Of a stretch of DNA of 64,000 nucleotides, positions 42,108 through 52,058 are shown piece after piece (position 1 is the stretch's first letter; each line of letters starts with the position of its first letter). Origin of the DNA: Ensifer sp. Root278. GTDB taxonomy: Bacteria; Pseudomonadota; Alphaproteobacteria; Rhizobiales; Rhizobiaceae. Made by a program: the position numbers and the translations under genes. The notes under the pieces were generated by a model. The model searched no databases, was not told where the DNA came from, and saw only the letters and a list, made by a program, of their open reading frames with translations. The DNA lies in the NCBI RefSeq assembly GCF_001429285.1, contig NZ_LMJJ01000003.1:1-64000 (forward strand), in the 5' to 3' direction.

Positions 42108-43853
42108 TCAGAGTGCGCCCGGCAATGCGACGGCGCGCGTTGTATTGGCCGGCAGATCGTTGGCGGTATCTGCCGACTGGAATACCGGGCCACCGGCCGG
42201 CTTCCGCGTGCAATTTGCGAAAGCGTCGAGGTCACGTTTGTAGACCTTCGTCTCGACGTTCATCATGCCGAGAACGGTATGGAAGAGATTGTCGTGCGAC
42301 TTCGGCTGTGCCGTATCCTTGGCGAGACAGGCGGTATCGACCCCCATGGCCGCCTGATAGGGCTTCGAAAACCAGGCGACGAACGGCACCTGCGTCTGCT
42401 CCCGCGGGGCAATCGCGTAGGGCGCACCGTGCAGATAGATACCGTCTTCGCCGAGCGACTCGCCATGGTCGGACATGTAGATCATCGCGCCCGCCACGCG
42501 GTCCTGGTGCTTTTCCAGGAGACGGGCAACACTTGCCAGCACGTAGTCGGTGTAAAGGATCGAATTGTCGTAGGCGTTGGTGATCTCGGCGACCGAGCAC
42601 TTCATCAGTTCCGGCGTCCGGCAATCCGGCGTGAACCGGCGGAACTTCTCAGGGTAGCGCAGATAGTAGGACGGCCCGTGGCTGCCGAGCTGGTGCAGGA
42701 CGATAACACTGTTCGATGTGGTCGCCTGGAGCTTCCTGTCGAGTTCGCCGAGGAAGATTTCATCCAGGCATTCGCCGTTCTTGCACAGGGGGCTGTTCTT
42801 CTGGTTGGTCATGCTGGCGAAGCTGATGAGATCGGCGATGCCCTTGCTGCCGGTGTTGTTGTCCCACCAGGTGGTCGAGACGCCGGCACGCGTCAGCACG
42901 TTCATCAGATTTTCCGTCGAACGCGCCTTCCAGTCGCTGTATTCATTACGCGGATAGACGGAGAACATGCAGGGGAGCGAAATCGCCGTCGCCGTGCCGC
43001 AGCTCGTGGTGTCCGCATAGTTCACGACGCCGAGCGCCTTCAGTTCCGGATTGGTCTCGCGCGCGTAGCCGTTCAAAGAGAAGTTCATTGCGCGCGCGGT
43101 CTCGCCCGCTACGACGACAACGACCACCGGCTTGCCGGCCGCCGCAATCCGCGGACCCTGGCGGGCGTCGGTGCCGAGCGGCTGCACGACGATGTTGCGC
43201 TCTTTGAAAGTCGAAGCGGCATACCGCACGGCGGCCGAGACCGGCCCCGTCGGATTGAACCGCTTCATCAGGTCCTTGTGCTCGCGGATCACGTAGGCGA
43301 CGTTCGCGAAATTGGCATAAACCAGCCCGCTGCTGACGATGAGGCAGGGGATGATCACCGCAAGATTGATCGCGGCATTCGCAACGAAGGGGCGACGGCG
43401 GACCTTGACCCAGATGACGAGAAGCGAGGGGAGCAGACCATAGAGCAGCAGGTGCATCGCCAGGCTGCCGGTCAGCAGGTGGCCGGCTTCCGCCTGCGTC
43501 GTCACGGCTGCATTGCCGATCATGTCCTTGTCGATGATGACGCCAAAGGTATCGATGAAATAGGAGGCCGACGCCGACACCATGATGATGAAGATCAACA
43601 CCGGCTTCATCACATATTTGACGGAAGCGGTCGTAAGCCCAGCAAAGGTCAGGAGGCAGAGTGCCGCGCTGAAGGACACAAGCGCCACGACGGAATCGTT
43701 GAAATAGGCAACCGTGTGCGTCCAGAAGGAATTGTTGGTGGCGACAAGCAGATAGGCGCTGACGAGCGCGCTCAGAGCGATACTACCGATCTCTGGCCGG
43801 CGAATTCTCGAAAAAATCAATGCGGTCGTCTCCAGCGGCGACTGCACGATCAT
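42108..43853 (-). CDS. eptA: Lipid A phosphoethanolamine transferase (EptA family)
   Basis: The product has 581 residues. Five membrane segments occupy residues 20-220 (EptA_B_N-type domain). The periplasmic sulfatase-fold domain follows: VVVVAGETARAMNFSLNGY (Zn-ligand Glu), DTTSCGTATAISLPCMFS (nucleophile Thr), MIYMSDHGESLGEDGIYLHG (Asp/His ligands), plus Cys pairs for disulfides. It adds phosphoethanolamine to lipid A, lowering negative charge and polymyxin binding. It is divergent from a two-component system across 239 bp, the usual layout for PmrAB control. Confidence 0.93.
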   Translation of the reverse strand: MIVQSPLETTALIFSRIRRPEIGSIALSALVSAYLLVATNNSFWTHTVAYFNDSVVALVSFSAALCLLTFAGLTTASVKYVMKPVLIFIIMVSASASYFIDTFGVIIDKDMIGNAAVTTQAEAGHLLTGSLAMHLLLYGLLPSLLVIWVKVRRRPFVANAAINLAVIIPCLIVSSGLVYANFANVAYVIREHKDLMKRFNPTGPVSAAVRYAASTFKERNIVVQPLGTDARQGPRIAAAGKPVVVVVVAGETARAMNFSLNGYARETNPELKALGVVNYADTTSCGTATAISLPCMFSVYPRNEYSDWKARSTENLMNVLTRAGVSTTWWDNNTGSKGIADLISFASMTNQKNSPLCKNGECLDEIFLGELDRKLQATTSNSVIVLHQLGSHGPSYYLRYPEKFRRFTPDCRTPELMKCSVAEITNAYDNSILYTDYVLASVARLLEKHQDRVAGAMIYMSDHGESLGEDGIYLHGAPYAIAPREQTQVPFVAWFSKPYQAAMGVDTACLAKDTAQPKSHDNLFHTVLGMMNVETKVYKRDLDAFANCTRKPAGGPVFQSADTANDLPANTTRAVALPGAL

Positions 43854-44092
43854 CTGAGATGGTCAATACAGGCGCGGGCATTCAGTCGAAGCGGAGACCG
43901 CAATACGGCCACCTGTTCAGTTACAGCCTCCCCCTCACCGGTCGAGATACGACGTGCAAGCTGTCCAAACCCCGTCAAGATTGCTCATTGACCGCTTCAT
44001 GCACGCGGTGGTGGGTATTGCGACCGGGAGTTGGCAGCCCAAGCGAAAGCCCATATGGTCGGCAGCGGCCCCTGTAATATCGAGACGATTCA

Positions 44093-44767
44093 ATGCGCCT
44101 GCTCCTGGTTGAAGACAGCCCGCGACTGGTAGAACTGGTCGGAGAAACCATGCGGGACGCTGGCTGGCGCCTCGATTCCGTTTCAACCGTTGCGGACGCC
44201 GAAACGGCAATCGCGGGGCAGGAGCACGATCTCGTATTGCTCGATCTCGGCTTGCCCGACGGCGACGGCTTGTCCCTGCTTCGTCGCCTCCGGCACGACT
44301 ATCCGGGGCTGCCTGTGCTGATCATCACCGCCAAGGGATCCGTCGACGAGCGTATTGCCGGGCTCGATGCCGGTGCCGACGACTATCTCGTCAAGCCATT
44401 CCATCATCGGGAGCTTCTCTCCCGTTGCCGTGCGATGCTGAGACGCAACCCGCAAGCGGTCCAGCCGGTGCTGGAGGCTGGCGCCTTGCGCTACGACCCG
44501 GCGACTGCGGACCTTACCTGTGACGGCATCGTGGTGCCGTTGCCGCCGCGCGAGCGTTCGCTGATGGAAATCCTGATGCGGGAAGTCGGCCGCGTCGTGC
44601 CGAAGCGCAAACTCGAAACGGCGCTTTCCGAATATGGCCAGGAAATGACGCCCAATGCGCTCGAGCTCGCGGTATCACGCGTGCGCAAGCGCCTGCAGCC
44701 GCTTGACACCGGCGTACAGATCGAGACCGTGCGCGGTATCGGTTATCTGCTCAGGCGCGCCTCATGA
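44093..44767 (+). CDS. OmpR-family response regulator (PmrA/TctD-like)
   Basis: The product has 224 residues. The receiver has the phosphoacceptor Asp at 51 (LVLLDLGLPDGDG), Thr in IITAKG and Lys in YLVKPF. The C-terminal winged helix has LPPRERSLMEILMRE and the wing VQIETVRGIGYLL. It overlaps the kinase start by 4 bp. Divergence from eptA suggests it activates lipid A modification, as PmrA does in enterobacteria (inference from layout). I saw no obvious PmrA-type box in the intergenic region. Confidence 0.9.
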   Translation: MRLLLVEDSPRLVELVGETMRDAGWRLDSVSTVADAETAIAGQEHDLVLLDLGLPDGDGLSLLRRLRHDYPGLPVLIITAKGSVDERIAGLDAGADDYLVKPFHHRELLSRCRAMLRRNPQAVQPVLEAGALRYDPATADLTCDGIVVPLPPRERSLMEILMREVGRVVPKRKLETALSEYGQEMTPNALELAVSRVRKRLQPLDTGVQIETVRGIGYLLRRAS

Positions 44768-46116
44768 AACCCCGCAACCCGTCGCTGATCGGCATCGTCG
44801 CCCGCCGCATCATCGCCTTCTCGCTGATTGCCATGGCAATTCAGATCGGCGTCGTCTTTGCCGACTACTGGTTCGACGACGACAAGCTGAGCGTGCTCAT
44901 GCTCCAGCAGGAAACCGAAAACCTGGTCGGCTATGTCCAGGTCCGCGATGGCGTGGCGAGCTACGAACCCAGTCACGAGATGCGCGAGCGCTATCAGGAC
45001 CGCCATGACGACGATGGCTCGATCTTCCTGCGCATCCGCACAGCCTCAGGCGTGATCGTCTATTCGAACTGCACGAGCGAATGCGCCCAGCATTTCCTGC
45101 CCGTCAGCATGGATGCACCGCAGTTCTGGAAGCGGCTGATCGCTCCCGGCAAGCCCTTCAGCGTCGCCGGCGGCCAGACTTTCGAACGGAGCGGGACCAC
45201 CGTGCTCATCGAACTTGCGATCCTCAACGATCCGAACGGCTTCATGTACGGCGCCCTGCTGCATGAGATGTTCGATTCGATGATCGTACCGATGACGTTG
45301 ATGTTCTGCCTCGTCATCGGTGCGACGATCTGGTCCATTCGCAGCGCGCTGAAACCCGTCGCCATGGCCGCCCAGGCAGCCGATGCACTCGACCCGCGCG
45401 ACAGCAATGCACGCCTGCCACTGACGCGGATGCCGCAGGAGATCGCGCGGCTGGTCTCCGCAGTCAATCGCATGCTCACGAGGGTTGCCGATCTCATTCA
45501 GTCGCAGAAGCTGTTCTCCTCCTCGATCGCCCATGAGATCCGGACGCCGGTCTCGATCGCCAAGATGGAACTGAGCCGCATCGACGACCCAAGGGCCCGC
45601 AATGCCGAAAGGGACCTCGACGCTCTGACCCATATCCTGGAGCAGCTCACCTCTCTGGCGCGGGCCGATGCAGTCGATCCCTCCGCCTACCAGCGCACCA
45701 GCCTGTCGCAAATCGGGGCCGCTGTTGCGGAAGCCATCGCGCCGTTCGTCTTCGACCACGACAAGTCGCTCGAATTCGTCGACGAAGGCACGCCGCCGGT
45801 CACCGCGATCCCGGCGCTCGTCGAGAATATGCTGCGAAACCTGATCGAGAACGCGGTGAAGCACAATCCGCCGGGCACGCGGATCGTTCTCGCCTGCGGT
45901 CCCGGCCCGGTCGTCTCGGTCGAGGACAATGGCAAGGGGCTCGTCGACTTGCCCGAACACCACGAGGATCTAGGCTACGTGAAGAGTTCCGGTCAGCTCG
46001 GGCTCGGCCTGAAGATTGTCCGGCGAATCAGCGAACTCCACCAGGCGACCGTCGCGGTCGATACGGCCCCGGAGCGCGGTACCAAGATCTCGATAGATTT
46101 CTCTGCGGCAGTCTAG
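44764..46116 (+). CDS. Sensor histidine kinase (PmrB/TctE-like)
   Basis: The product has 450 residues. Spans are at about 15-37 and 170-192, with a periplasmic domain of about 130 residues containing YSNCTSECAQHF, a possible disulfide or metal site. HAMP follows, then HisKA SSSIAHEIRTPVSIAKMEL, then the catalytic domain with MLRNLIENAVKHNPPG, VEDNGKGL and GLGLKIV. It pairs with the overlapping PmrA-like regulator. The two periplasmic cysteines are a notable sensor feature. Confidence 0.9.
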   Translation: MKPRNPSLIGIVARRIIAFSLIAMAIQIGVVFADYWFDDDKLSVLMLQQETENLVGYVQVRDGVASYEPSHEMRERYQDRHDDDGSIFLRIRTASGVIVYSNCTSECAQHFLPVSMDAPQFWKRLIAPGKPFSVAGGQTFERSGTTVLIELAILNDPNGFMYGALLHEMFDSMIVPMTLMFCLVIGATIWSIRSALKPVAMAAQAADALDPRDSNARLPLTRMPQEIARLVSAVNRMLTRVADLIQSQKLFSSSIAHEIRTPVSIAKMELSRIDDPRARNAERDLDALTHILEQLTSLARADAVDPSAYQRTSLSQIGAAVAEAIAPFVFDHDKSLEFVDEGTPPVTAIPALVENMLRNLIENAVKHNPPGTRIVLACGPGPVVSVEDNGKGLVDLPEHHEDLGYVKSSGQLGLGLKIVRRISELHQATVAVDTAPERGTKISIDFSAAV

Positions 46117-46319
46117 GCTCCGCCAATTGGCCGATCCAGCAGTATATGCTCCCCTCCATCCCCTTGTGATCGCGCGCCGGCCTTAGGCGCCATGCGCAAC
46201 CATCTGCGCCAAATGGCCAAATCGCAGCCAACCTTTACGTCGCTCTGCCGTGAGCCGCGAACGTTTCGCTGATCCGCCCATGGCCCGGACCGGAGCCGCA
46301 CAACCGCGCATGACAAATT

Positions 46320-46346
46320 CATTCGATTGACTTAATCAATGGAATG
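46320..46346. promoter_or_regulatory. Long operator palindrome of the cecR-like regulator
   Basis: Arms CATTCGATTGA and TCAATGGAATG pair with one mismatch per arm position (G/G at the sixth base) around a 5-base AT-rich centre (CTTAA). It ends 15 bp before the TetR start, ideally placed for autorepression of the whole exporter operon. Confidence 0.7.
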
Positions 46347-46361
46347 ATGTAATTTCAGGAC

Positions 46362-47066
46362 ATGATGAAAAACAAAACCTCGACCCAAGCACCCAAGCAG
46401 GACCGCGGCGATGTCACGCGTGAAAAGCTTTTGACGAGTTCCATCGATGTCTTCGGCCGCTACGGTTTCGATGGCGCCAGCACGCGGAGGCTCGCGGAGA
46501 CTGCCGGCGTAAACCTGCAGGCGATCCCCTATTATTTCGGTGGCAAGGAAGGCCTTTACATCGCCGCCGCAGAACACCTTGCATCGATTATCGTTGGACA
46601 TGTCGGCGATCTCAGAAACGTGATCCTCGAGCGCCTTGCCCGCCTCGACAACGAAGGCAAGGCGATGTCGGCTGAGGAAGCCCGGGAACTCCTGACCCAG
46701 ACGGCGCAACACATGGTCGCGATCTTCGTCAGCCGGCAGTCCGAAAGCTGGGCGCGTTTCATCATCCGCGAACAGATGGAACCGACCGAAGCCTTCGAAC
46801 GGGTCTACACCAACGTCATGGGACCGATCATCGGCATGGCCGGGAGACTGGTCGCGACCATTCTCGACGAACCGCCGCAATCCGAACATGTCCGGCTGAA
46901 GACCCTCTCCTTCGTCGGCAGCATCCTCGTCTTCCGTATGGCCCATGCGGCCATGCTCCGGCAGATGAACTGGCAGGCCGTTGGCCCCGACGAACTCGAC
47001 ATTCTGCGTCGGCACGTCGCCGAGCTTGTCGCGGCACTTGGCGGCGAGAAGGAGGGTCAGCCATGA
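46362..47066 (+). CDS. CecR-like TetR-family regulator (DUF1956)
   Basis: The product has 234 residues. The HTH is [20 protein letters not shown] and [20 protein letters not shown]. The C-terminal CecR/YbiH domain includes [20 protein letters not shown] and [13 protein letters not shown]. In E. coli CecR represses ybhGFSR and responds to antibiotics such as cefoperazone and chloramphenicol; here the same gene order follows. It overlaps the next gene by 4 bp. The palindrome at 46320-46346 is its likely operator. Confidence 0.88.
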   Translation: MMKNKTSTQAPKQDRGDVTREKLLTSSIDVFGRYGFDGASTRRLAETAGVNLQAIPYYFGGKEGLYIAAAEHLASIIVGHVGDLRNVILERLARLDNEGKAMSAEEARELLTQTAQHMVAIFVSRQSESWARFIIREQMEPTEAFERVYTNVMGPIIGMAGRLVATILDEPPQSEHVRLKTLSFVGSILVFRMAHAAMLRQMNWQAVGPDELDILRRHVAELVAALGGEKEGQP

Positions 47067-48070
47067 ACAAGCCGGCAATCGCCCTTCTGTTGCTCGCTGG
47101 CACTGCTGCCGGTGCTTGGTGGTTCGACGTCCCCCAGCGGCTCGGCTGGACCGGCACGGAGCGAACCTCGGTGCTTTACGGCAATGTCGACATCCGCCAA
47201 GTCTCTCTCGGCTTCCGTGTCAATGGCCGTATCGCGAGCCTCACCGTCGACGAAGGCGACGCGGTGAAGCCGGGCGATGTCCTTGCGACCCTTGACGCCG
47301 GTCCGTTCGAACAGGCGGTGGCCGCGGCCGAAGCCGAACTCGGCGCGCTCAAGGCCAATCTTGCAAAACTGAAGGCGGGCGCCCGCCCGACAGAAATCGC
47401 CCAGGCGCGCGCCACCCATGAGGAGCGTCTGGCCGACCTGGAAAATGCCAACCTTGCCTATGAACGCGCGCGGCAATTGCGTCCGAACGGCACCATCTCG
47501 CAAGCCAATCTGGATGAGGCAAACGCCAACAGGGCTGCCGCCGCCGCGCGCGCCACCTCCGCCCGCGAGGCGCTGGCGCTCATCGTGGAGGGAAGCCGGA
47601 TTGAGGACATCGAGGCGGGTCAGGCACAGGTGCTCGCAGCCGAAGCCAAGCTCGAAAGTGCCCGCACGTCGCTTGCCGATACCCGCCTGCTCGCGCCAAG
47701 CGCGGGCACGGTGCTGTCCCGGGTGCGCGAAGTCGGCGCCATCGTCGCGCCGTCCGACATGGTCTATGTCGTCTCGCTCAACGAACCCGTCTGGGTCCGG
47801 GCCTATGTCGCAGAACCGGATCTTGGCCGGGTGCATCCGGGCATGAACGTCGAGATCACGTCGGACAGTGCGCCGGATCGCCCCTACAACGCGACGGTAG
47901 GTTTCATCTCGCCCGTCGCCGAGTTCACACCGAAGTCGGTGGAAACGCCAGAGCTCAGGACCGACCTCGTCTATCGCCTGCGCATCGTGGTCGACAAGCC
48001 GGGTCCCGATCTCAGGCAGGGCATGCCAGTGACAGTGCACTTGCCCGCATCCGCAGAGGCAACACGATGA
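47063..48070 (+). CDS. HlyD-family membrane fusion protein (YbhG-like)
   Basis: The product has 335 residues. An N-terminal anchor ([17 protein letters not shown]) is followed by a biotinyl-lipoyl half ([20 protein letters not shown]), a long coiled-coil hairpin (about 75-200, Ala/Glu-rich), the second lipoyl half ([20 protein letters not shown]) and a beta-barrel ([14 protein letters not shown]). It bridges the inner-membrane ABC transporter to an outer-membrane channel. It overlaps the regulator and the ABC gene by 4 bp each. Confidence 0.9.
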   Translation: MNKPAIALLLLAGTAAGAWWFDVPQRLGWTGTERTSVLYGNVDIRQVSLGFRVNGRIASLTVDEGDAVKPGDVLATLDAGPFEQAVAAAEAELGALKANLAKLKAGARPTEIAQARATHEERLADLENANLAYERARQLRPNGTISQANLDEANANRAAAAARATSAREALALIVEGSRIEDIEAGQAQVLAAEAKLESARTSLADTRLLAPSAGTVLSRVREVGAIVAPSDMVYVVSLNEPVWVRAYVAEPDLGRVHPGMNVEITSDSAPDRPYNATVGFISPVAEFTPKSVETPELRTDLVYRLRIVVDKPGPDLRQGMPVTVHLPASAEATR

Positions 48071-49797
48071 ACGACGACGCACCGTTCGTCCGGATCCTGG
48101 ATGTGGTCAAGCGCTTCGGCGATGCCCCGGCGGCGCTCGACCACATCGATGGCGAAATCCTCGGCGGACGGATCACCGGGCTTGTCGGCCCTGATGGCGC
48201 GGGAAAAACCACGCTGATCCGGCTGATGACCGGGCTGATGGTGCCGGACGAGGGAAAGGTCGAGGTTCTCGGTTTCGACACGGTGACCAACGCCGCCGAC
48301 ATCCAGGCGGCGATCGGCTACATGCCGCAGCGCTTCGGCCTCTATGAAGATCTTTCCGTCCAGGAGAACCTCAACCTCTATGCCGATCTGCGTGGCCTGC
48401 CGCTCGCCGAGCGTGCCGCGACTTTCGACGAACTGCTGGAATTCACCGATCTCAAGCGCTTTACCGCGCGACTTGCCGGCAAACTCTCCGGCGGCATGAA
48501 GCAGAAGCTCGGTCTCGCCTGTGCGCTCCTGCGCAAGCCCCGCCTGCTCCTCCTGGACGAACCGGGCGTCGGCGTCGATCCGATCTCGCGCCGCGACCTT
48601 TGGAAGATGGTCGAGAACCTGACGGCCGAGGGCATTGGCGTCGTCTGGTCGACGGCCTATCTCGACGAAGCCGAGGCCTGCGACAGCGTTCTCCTGCTGA
48701 ACGAGGGCAAGTTGCTTTTTGCCGGCAGCCCCGCCGATCTGACCGCTCGGGTCGCCGACCGCGTCTTCAAGGTTTCCGGTATCGCGCATGGACGCCGCCA
48801 GAAGCTCGCTCGCTTGCTCGATGACGACGATGTCGTCGACGGTGTCATCCAGGGTGAAGCGATCCGACTGGTGATGAAGCCGGACACAAAACCGCCGACA
48901 CCGGACGACGGCTCGTCTGCGCCTGACGTGACGACCACCCCGCCCCGCTTCGAGGATGCTTTCATCGACATGCTCGGCGGCGGCCCCGGCGGCCGCTCGA
49001 AACTGGCGGAAACACAGACACCTTTCACGATGGAGGACAGCAAGCCCGTCATCGAGGCCCACGGCCTGACGAAACGCTTCGGCGATTTCACCGCCGCCGA
49101 CGACATCACCTTCGATATCCCGCGCGGCCAGATCTTCGGATTGCTCGGCCCGAACGGCGCCGGCAAGTCGACCACGTTCAAGATGCTGTGTGGGCTGTTG
49201 AAGCCTACGGCCGGCGAAGGCCGCGTCGCCGGTTTCGACTTGCGTCGCGACGCGGCGGAGGCGCGCAACCGGCTTGGCTACATGGCGCAGAAGTTCTCGC
49301 TCTATGGAGACCTAAGCGTCGCGCAGAACCTCAGTTTCTTTGCCGGCGTCTACGGCCTTTCCGGCACGGGCAAGCGCGAACGCATCCAGCTGATGACCGA
49401 TATCTTCGCCTTCGGCCGGCTGCTCGACATGTCGGCCAAGGATCTGCCGCTTGGGCTCAAGCAGCGGCTGGCCCTTGCCTGCGCCGTCCTGCATGAGCCG
49501 GAAGCACTGTTTCTCGATGAACCGACCTCCGGCGTCGACCCCATCACCCGACGCGAGTTCTGGACCCATATCAACGGGCTGGTCGAAAAGGGCGTGACCG
49601 TGCTCGTCACCACCCACTTCATGGACGAGGCTGAGTATTGCGACCGCATCTCGCTCATCTATCGCGGCCGGTCGATCGCGCTCGGCTCGCCGGATGAACT
49701 GAAGGCACAGGTCGCCAGCGACAAGCTTCCGGATCCGACGATGGAGGATGCTTTCATCGCCCTGGTCCAGGGGTCGGAGGAAAAGGAGGCGGCATGA
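48067..49797 (+). CDS. ABC transporter ATPase with two fused nucleotide-binding domains (YbhF-like)
   Basis: The product has 576 residues. NBD1 (about 5-235) has Walker [10 protein letters not shown], signature [10 protein letters not shown] and Walker [14 protein letters not shown]2 (about 330-560) has GPNGAGKST, a degenerate signature LPLGLKQRL and Walker [11 protein letters not shown]. The first Walker A has Asp where Asn is usual, and the second signature has LPLG in place of LSGG, typical of YbhF-type fused ATPases. A Pro/Asp-rich linker joins them. Confidence 0.92.
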   Translation: MNDDAPFVRILDVVKRFGDAPAALDHIDGEILGGRITGLVGPDGAGKTTLIRLMTGLMVPDEGKVEVLGFDTVTNAADIQAAIGYMPQRFGLYEDLSVQENLNLYADLRGLPLAERAATFDELLEFTDLKRFTARLAGKLSGGMKQKLGLACALLRKPRLLLLDEPGVGVDPISRRDLWKMVENLTAEGIGVVWSTAYLDEAEACDSVLLLNEGKLLFAGSPADLTARVADRVFKVSGIAHGRRQKLARLLDDDDVVDGVIQGEAIRLVMKPDTKPPTPDDGSSAPDVTTTPPRFEDAFIDMLGGGPGGRSKLAETQTPFTMEDSKPVIEAHGLTKRFGDFTAADDITFDIPRGQIFGLLGPNGAGKSTTFKMLCGLLKPTAGEGRVAGFDLRRDAAEARNRLGYMAQKFSLYGDLSVAQNLSFFAGVYGLSGTGKRERIQLMTDIFAFGRLLDMSAKDLPLGLKQRLALACAVLHEPEALFLDEPTSGVDPITRREFWTHINGLVEKGVTVLVTTHFMDEAEYCDRISLIYRGRSIALGSPDELKAQVASDKLPDPTMEDAFIALVQGSEEKEAA

Positions 49798-50942
49798 GCG
49801 CGCAATCCGCCAACCTCGAAAGCCGGGCCGCCCGAGCCCGTCGCTTTGCCGCACTCGTGCGCAAGGAAAGCTATCAAATCGTTCGCGATCCGAGCAGCAT
49901 CCTGATCGCCTTCGTGCTGCCCATGATCCTGCTGTTTCTCTTCGGCTACGGCGTCTCGCTCGATACGACGCAGACCCGCGTCGGGCTCGTCATCGAGGAG
50001 GAGGCACCGCTGACCCGCGACCTCGCCGCCGGCTTCCAGGCGTCACGCTATTTCAAGGTAACGGTCGGCCGCGACCGGCGCGAATTCGAAGAAGACCTGG
50101 TGCTTGGTCGCGTGCGCGGCATCGTCGTGATTCCGGCCGGCTTCACGGCGGACTATGCCGCCGGGCGCCATCCGACGGTGCAGGTGCTCGTCGATGGCTC
50201 GGACCCCAACACCGCCAACTTCGTGCAAAACTACGCCCAGGCGACCCTTGCCAACTGGGAGCGCCAGCGCTTGAGCGACGGCGCCGGCCGGCCGCCGGCA
50301 ATTTCGGCAGAGCAACGATTCTGGTTCAATCCGGAGCTGACCAGCCGGAACTTCCTTGTGCCCGGGTCAATCGCCATCGTCATGACGCTGGTCGGGACCC
50401 TGCTCACCTCGCTCGTCGTTGCCCGTGAATGGGAACGGGGCACGATGGAGGCGATGATGGCGACACCCGTCTCGGCCGCCGAACTTTTGGCCGGAAAGCT
50501 GCTGCCCTATTTTATCCTCGGCCTCACGTCGATGACGCTCTGCGTTCTGCTTGCCGTCTTCCTCTTCGGCGTCCCCTTCCGCGGCTCGGTCGCAGCACTC
50601 TATGCGCTCTCGGCAACCTTCCTGATGCCGGCGCTCGGCCAGGGCCTGCTGATTTCGGCGGCCACGAAGAACCAGTTTCTCGCCTCGCAGCTCGCGCTGA
50701 TCTCAGCCTTTCTGCCGGCGTTCCTGCTCTCCGGCTTTCTCTTCGAAATCAATTCGATGCCGACGGTTATTCAATGGATCACTCTCATCGTGCCGGCGCG
50801 TTATCTGATCCCAAGCCTACAGACCGTGTTCCTTGCCGGCGACATCTGGCCGATGTTCACGCGCTCCATCGCCGTCATGCTCCTGATCGGCTGCGTCTTC
50901 TTTGCGCTCGCCGCCCGCAGCACCCGCAAGAGGATTGGCTGA
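49794..50942 (+). CDS. ABC-2 type permease (YbhS-like)
   Basis: The product has 382 residues: a membrane segment at about 32-52 (SSILIAFVLPMILLFLFGYG), a large periplasmic domain (about 55-175), and five C-terminal spans starting FLVPGSIAIVMTLVGTLLTS with VAREWERGTMEAMMATPV, the ABC-2 coupling segment. It overlaps the ATPase gene by 4 bp and abuts the second permease. Together they form the membrane part of the drug exporter. Confidence 0.9.
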   Translation: MSAQSANLESRAARARRFAALVRKESYQIVRDPSSILIAFVLPMILLFLFGYGVSLDTTQTRVGLVIEEEAPLTRDLAAGFQASRYFKVTVGRDRREFEEDLVLGRVRGIVVIPAGFTADYAAGRHPTVQVLVDGSDPNTANFVQNYAQATLANWERQRLSDGAGRPPAISAEQRFWFNPELTSRNFLVPGSIAIVMTLVGTLLTSLVVAREWERGTMEAMMATPVSAAELLAGKLLPYFILGLTSMTLCVLLAVFLFGVPFRGSVAALYALSATFLMPALGQGLLISAATKNQFLASQLALISAFLPAFLLSGFLFEINSMPTVIQWITLIVPARYLIPSLQTVFLAGDIWPMFTRSIAVMLLIGCVFFALAARSTRKRIG

Positions 50943-50943
50943 G

Positions 50944-52056
50944 ATGTGGTGGACAAGGCTCAAGGCACTGATCGTCAAGGAATTGCTGGCGGTGCTGCGT
51001 GATCCCAAGGGACGCACCGTGCTGATCGTGCCGCCGATCATGCAACTGCTGGTGTTTTCCTATGCCGCGACGCTGGAGGTAACGAACGTCGACGTCCTGG
51101 TGCTGAACCGAGACAACGGCCATTGGAGCCAGGATCTCGTTCAGGAGATCCAGGGGTCGCCGACCTTCCGCAGCATCCGCTTCACCAACAGCCCCGATGA
51201 GGTGCGCGTGGCGATCGACACCCAAAAGGTCATTGCCGCGATCGAAATCGGCCCGACGTTCTCGCGCGATATTGAGGGGAGCCGGCCGGCAAAGGTGCAG
51301 CTCATCCTCGACGGGCGCCGCTCAAACGCGTCGCAGATCGTCTCCGGCTATCTCAGTCGCATCGTCGGAACGCTTGCCGCCGAGACTCCGGCCGGCCAAC
51401 GCATGGCGTCGAGCGCCGTCACGGTCGTTGCGCGCAACTGGTTCAATCCGAACCTCACCTATCAATGGTTCATGGTGCCGAACCTGGTGGCGAGCATCGC
51501 TCTTTTGATCGGCCTGATCGTGACCGCGCTATCGATCGCGCGCGAACGCGAGCTCGGCACTTTCGATCAGCTCATGGTCTCACCGCTTCGAACCCACGAA
51601 ATCCTGATCGGCAAGCTGATCCCGCCAATGATGATCGGCCTGTTCCATATCACCATCTACATACTGGCCGCCGTCTTCATCTTCGGGGTGCCGCTGCGCG
51701 GATCGCTGTTCCTGCTCTACGGCAGCGCCGTCTTCTACCTGGCCGCCGTCGTCGGTCTCGGCCTGTTCATCTCGGCGCTGTCGATGACACAGCAGCAGGC
51801 GATCCTCGGCGCATTTCTCTTCATGGTGCCGGCAATGCTGCTCTCCGGTTTCGCGACGCCGATCGAGAACATGCCCTCGTGGCTGCAACCGATCACCTAC
51901 GTCAACCCGTTGCGCTATTTCCTCGTCATTGTGAAGGGCGTATTCCTAAAGGACATTCCGGCGGTCGAGGTGGCGCGCCAGACGATCCCGCTCTTGCTGA
52001 TCGCCATCGTCACCCTCTCGGCCGCCTCATGGCTGTTCCGCCGCCGGCTGGAATAG
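50944..52056 (+). CDS. ABC-2 type permease (YbhR-like)
   Basis: The product has 370 residues and the same plan as its neighbour: span near 25-42 (VLIVPPIMQLLVFSYAAT), periplasmic domain to about 165, then five spans with RERELGTFDQLMVSPLR and FLFMVPAMLLSGFATPIEN. The start at 50944 is 1 bp after the YbhS stop. It completes the five-gene cecR-ybhGFSR-like operon. It converges on the MhqD-like gene only 2 bp away. Confidence 0.9.
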   Translation: MWWTRLKALIVKELLAVLRDPKGRTVLIVPPIMQLLVFSYAATLEVTNVDVLVLNRDNGHWSQDLVQEIQGSPTFRSIRFTNSPDEVRVAIDTQKVIAAIEIGPTFSRDIEGSRPAKVQLILDGRRSNASQIVSGYLSRIVGTLAAETPAGQRMASSAVTVVARNWFNPNLTYQWFMVPNLVASIALLIGLIVTALSIARERELGTFDQLMVSPLRTHEILIGKLIPPMMIGLFHITIYILAAVFIFGVPLRGSLFLLYGSAVFYLAAVVGLGLFISALSMTQQQAILGAFLFMVPAMLLSGFATPIENMPSWLQPITYVNPLRYFLVIVKGVFLKDIPAVEVARQTIPLLLIAIVTLSAASWLFRRRLE

Positions 52057-52058
52057 CG

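Noticed and set aside
42102-43991. Plus-strand open frame of 629 codons opposite eptA
   Set aside because: EptA motifs on the minus strand are unmistakable. The plus-strand frame is a compositional shadow.
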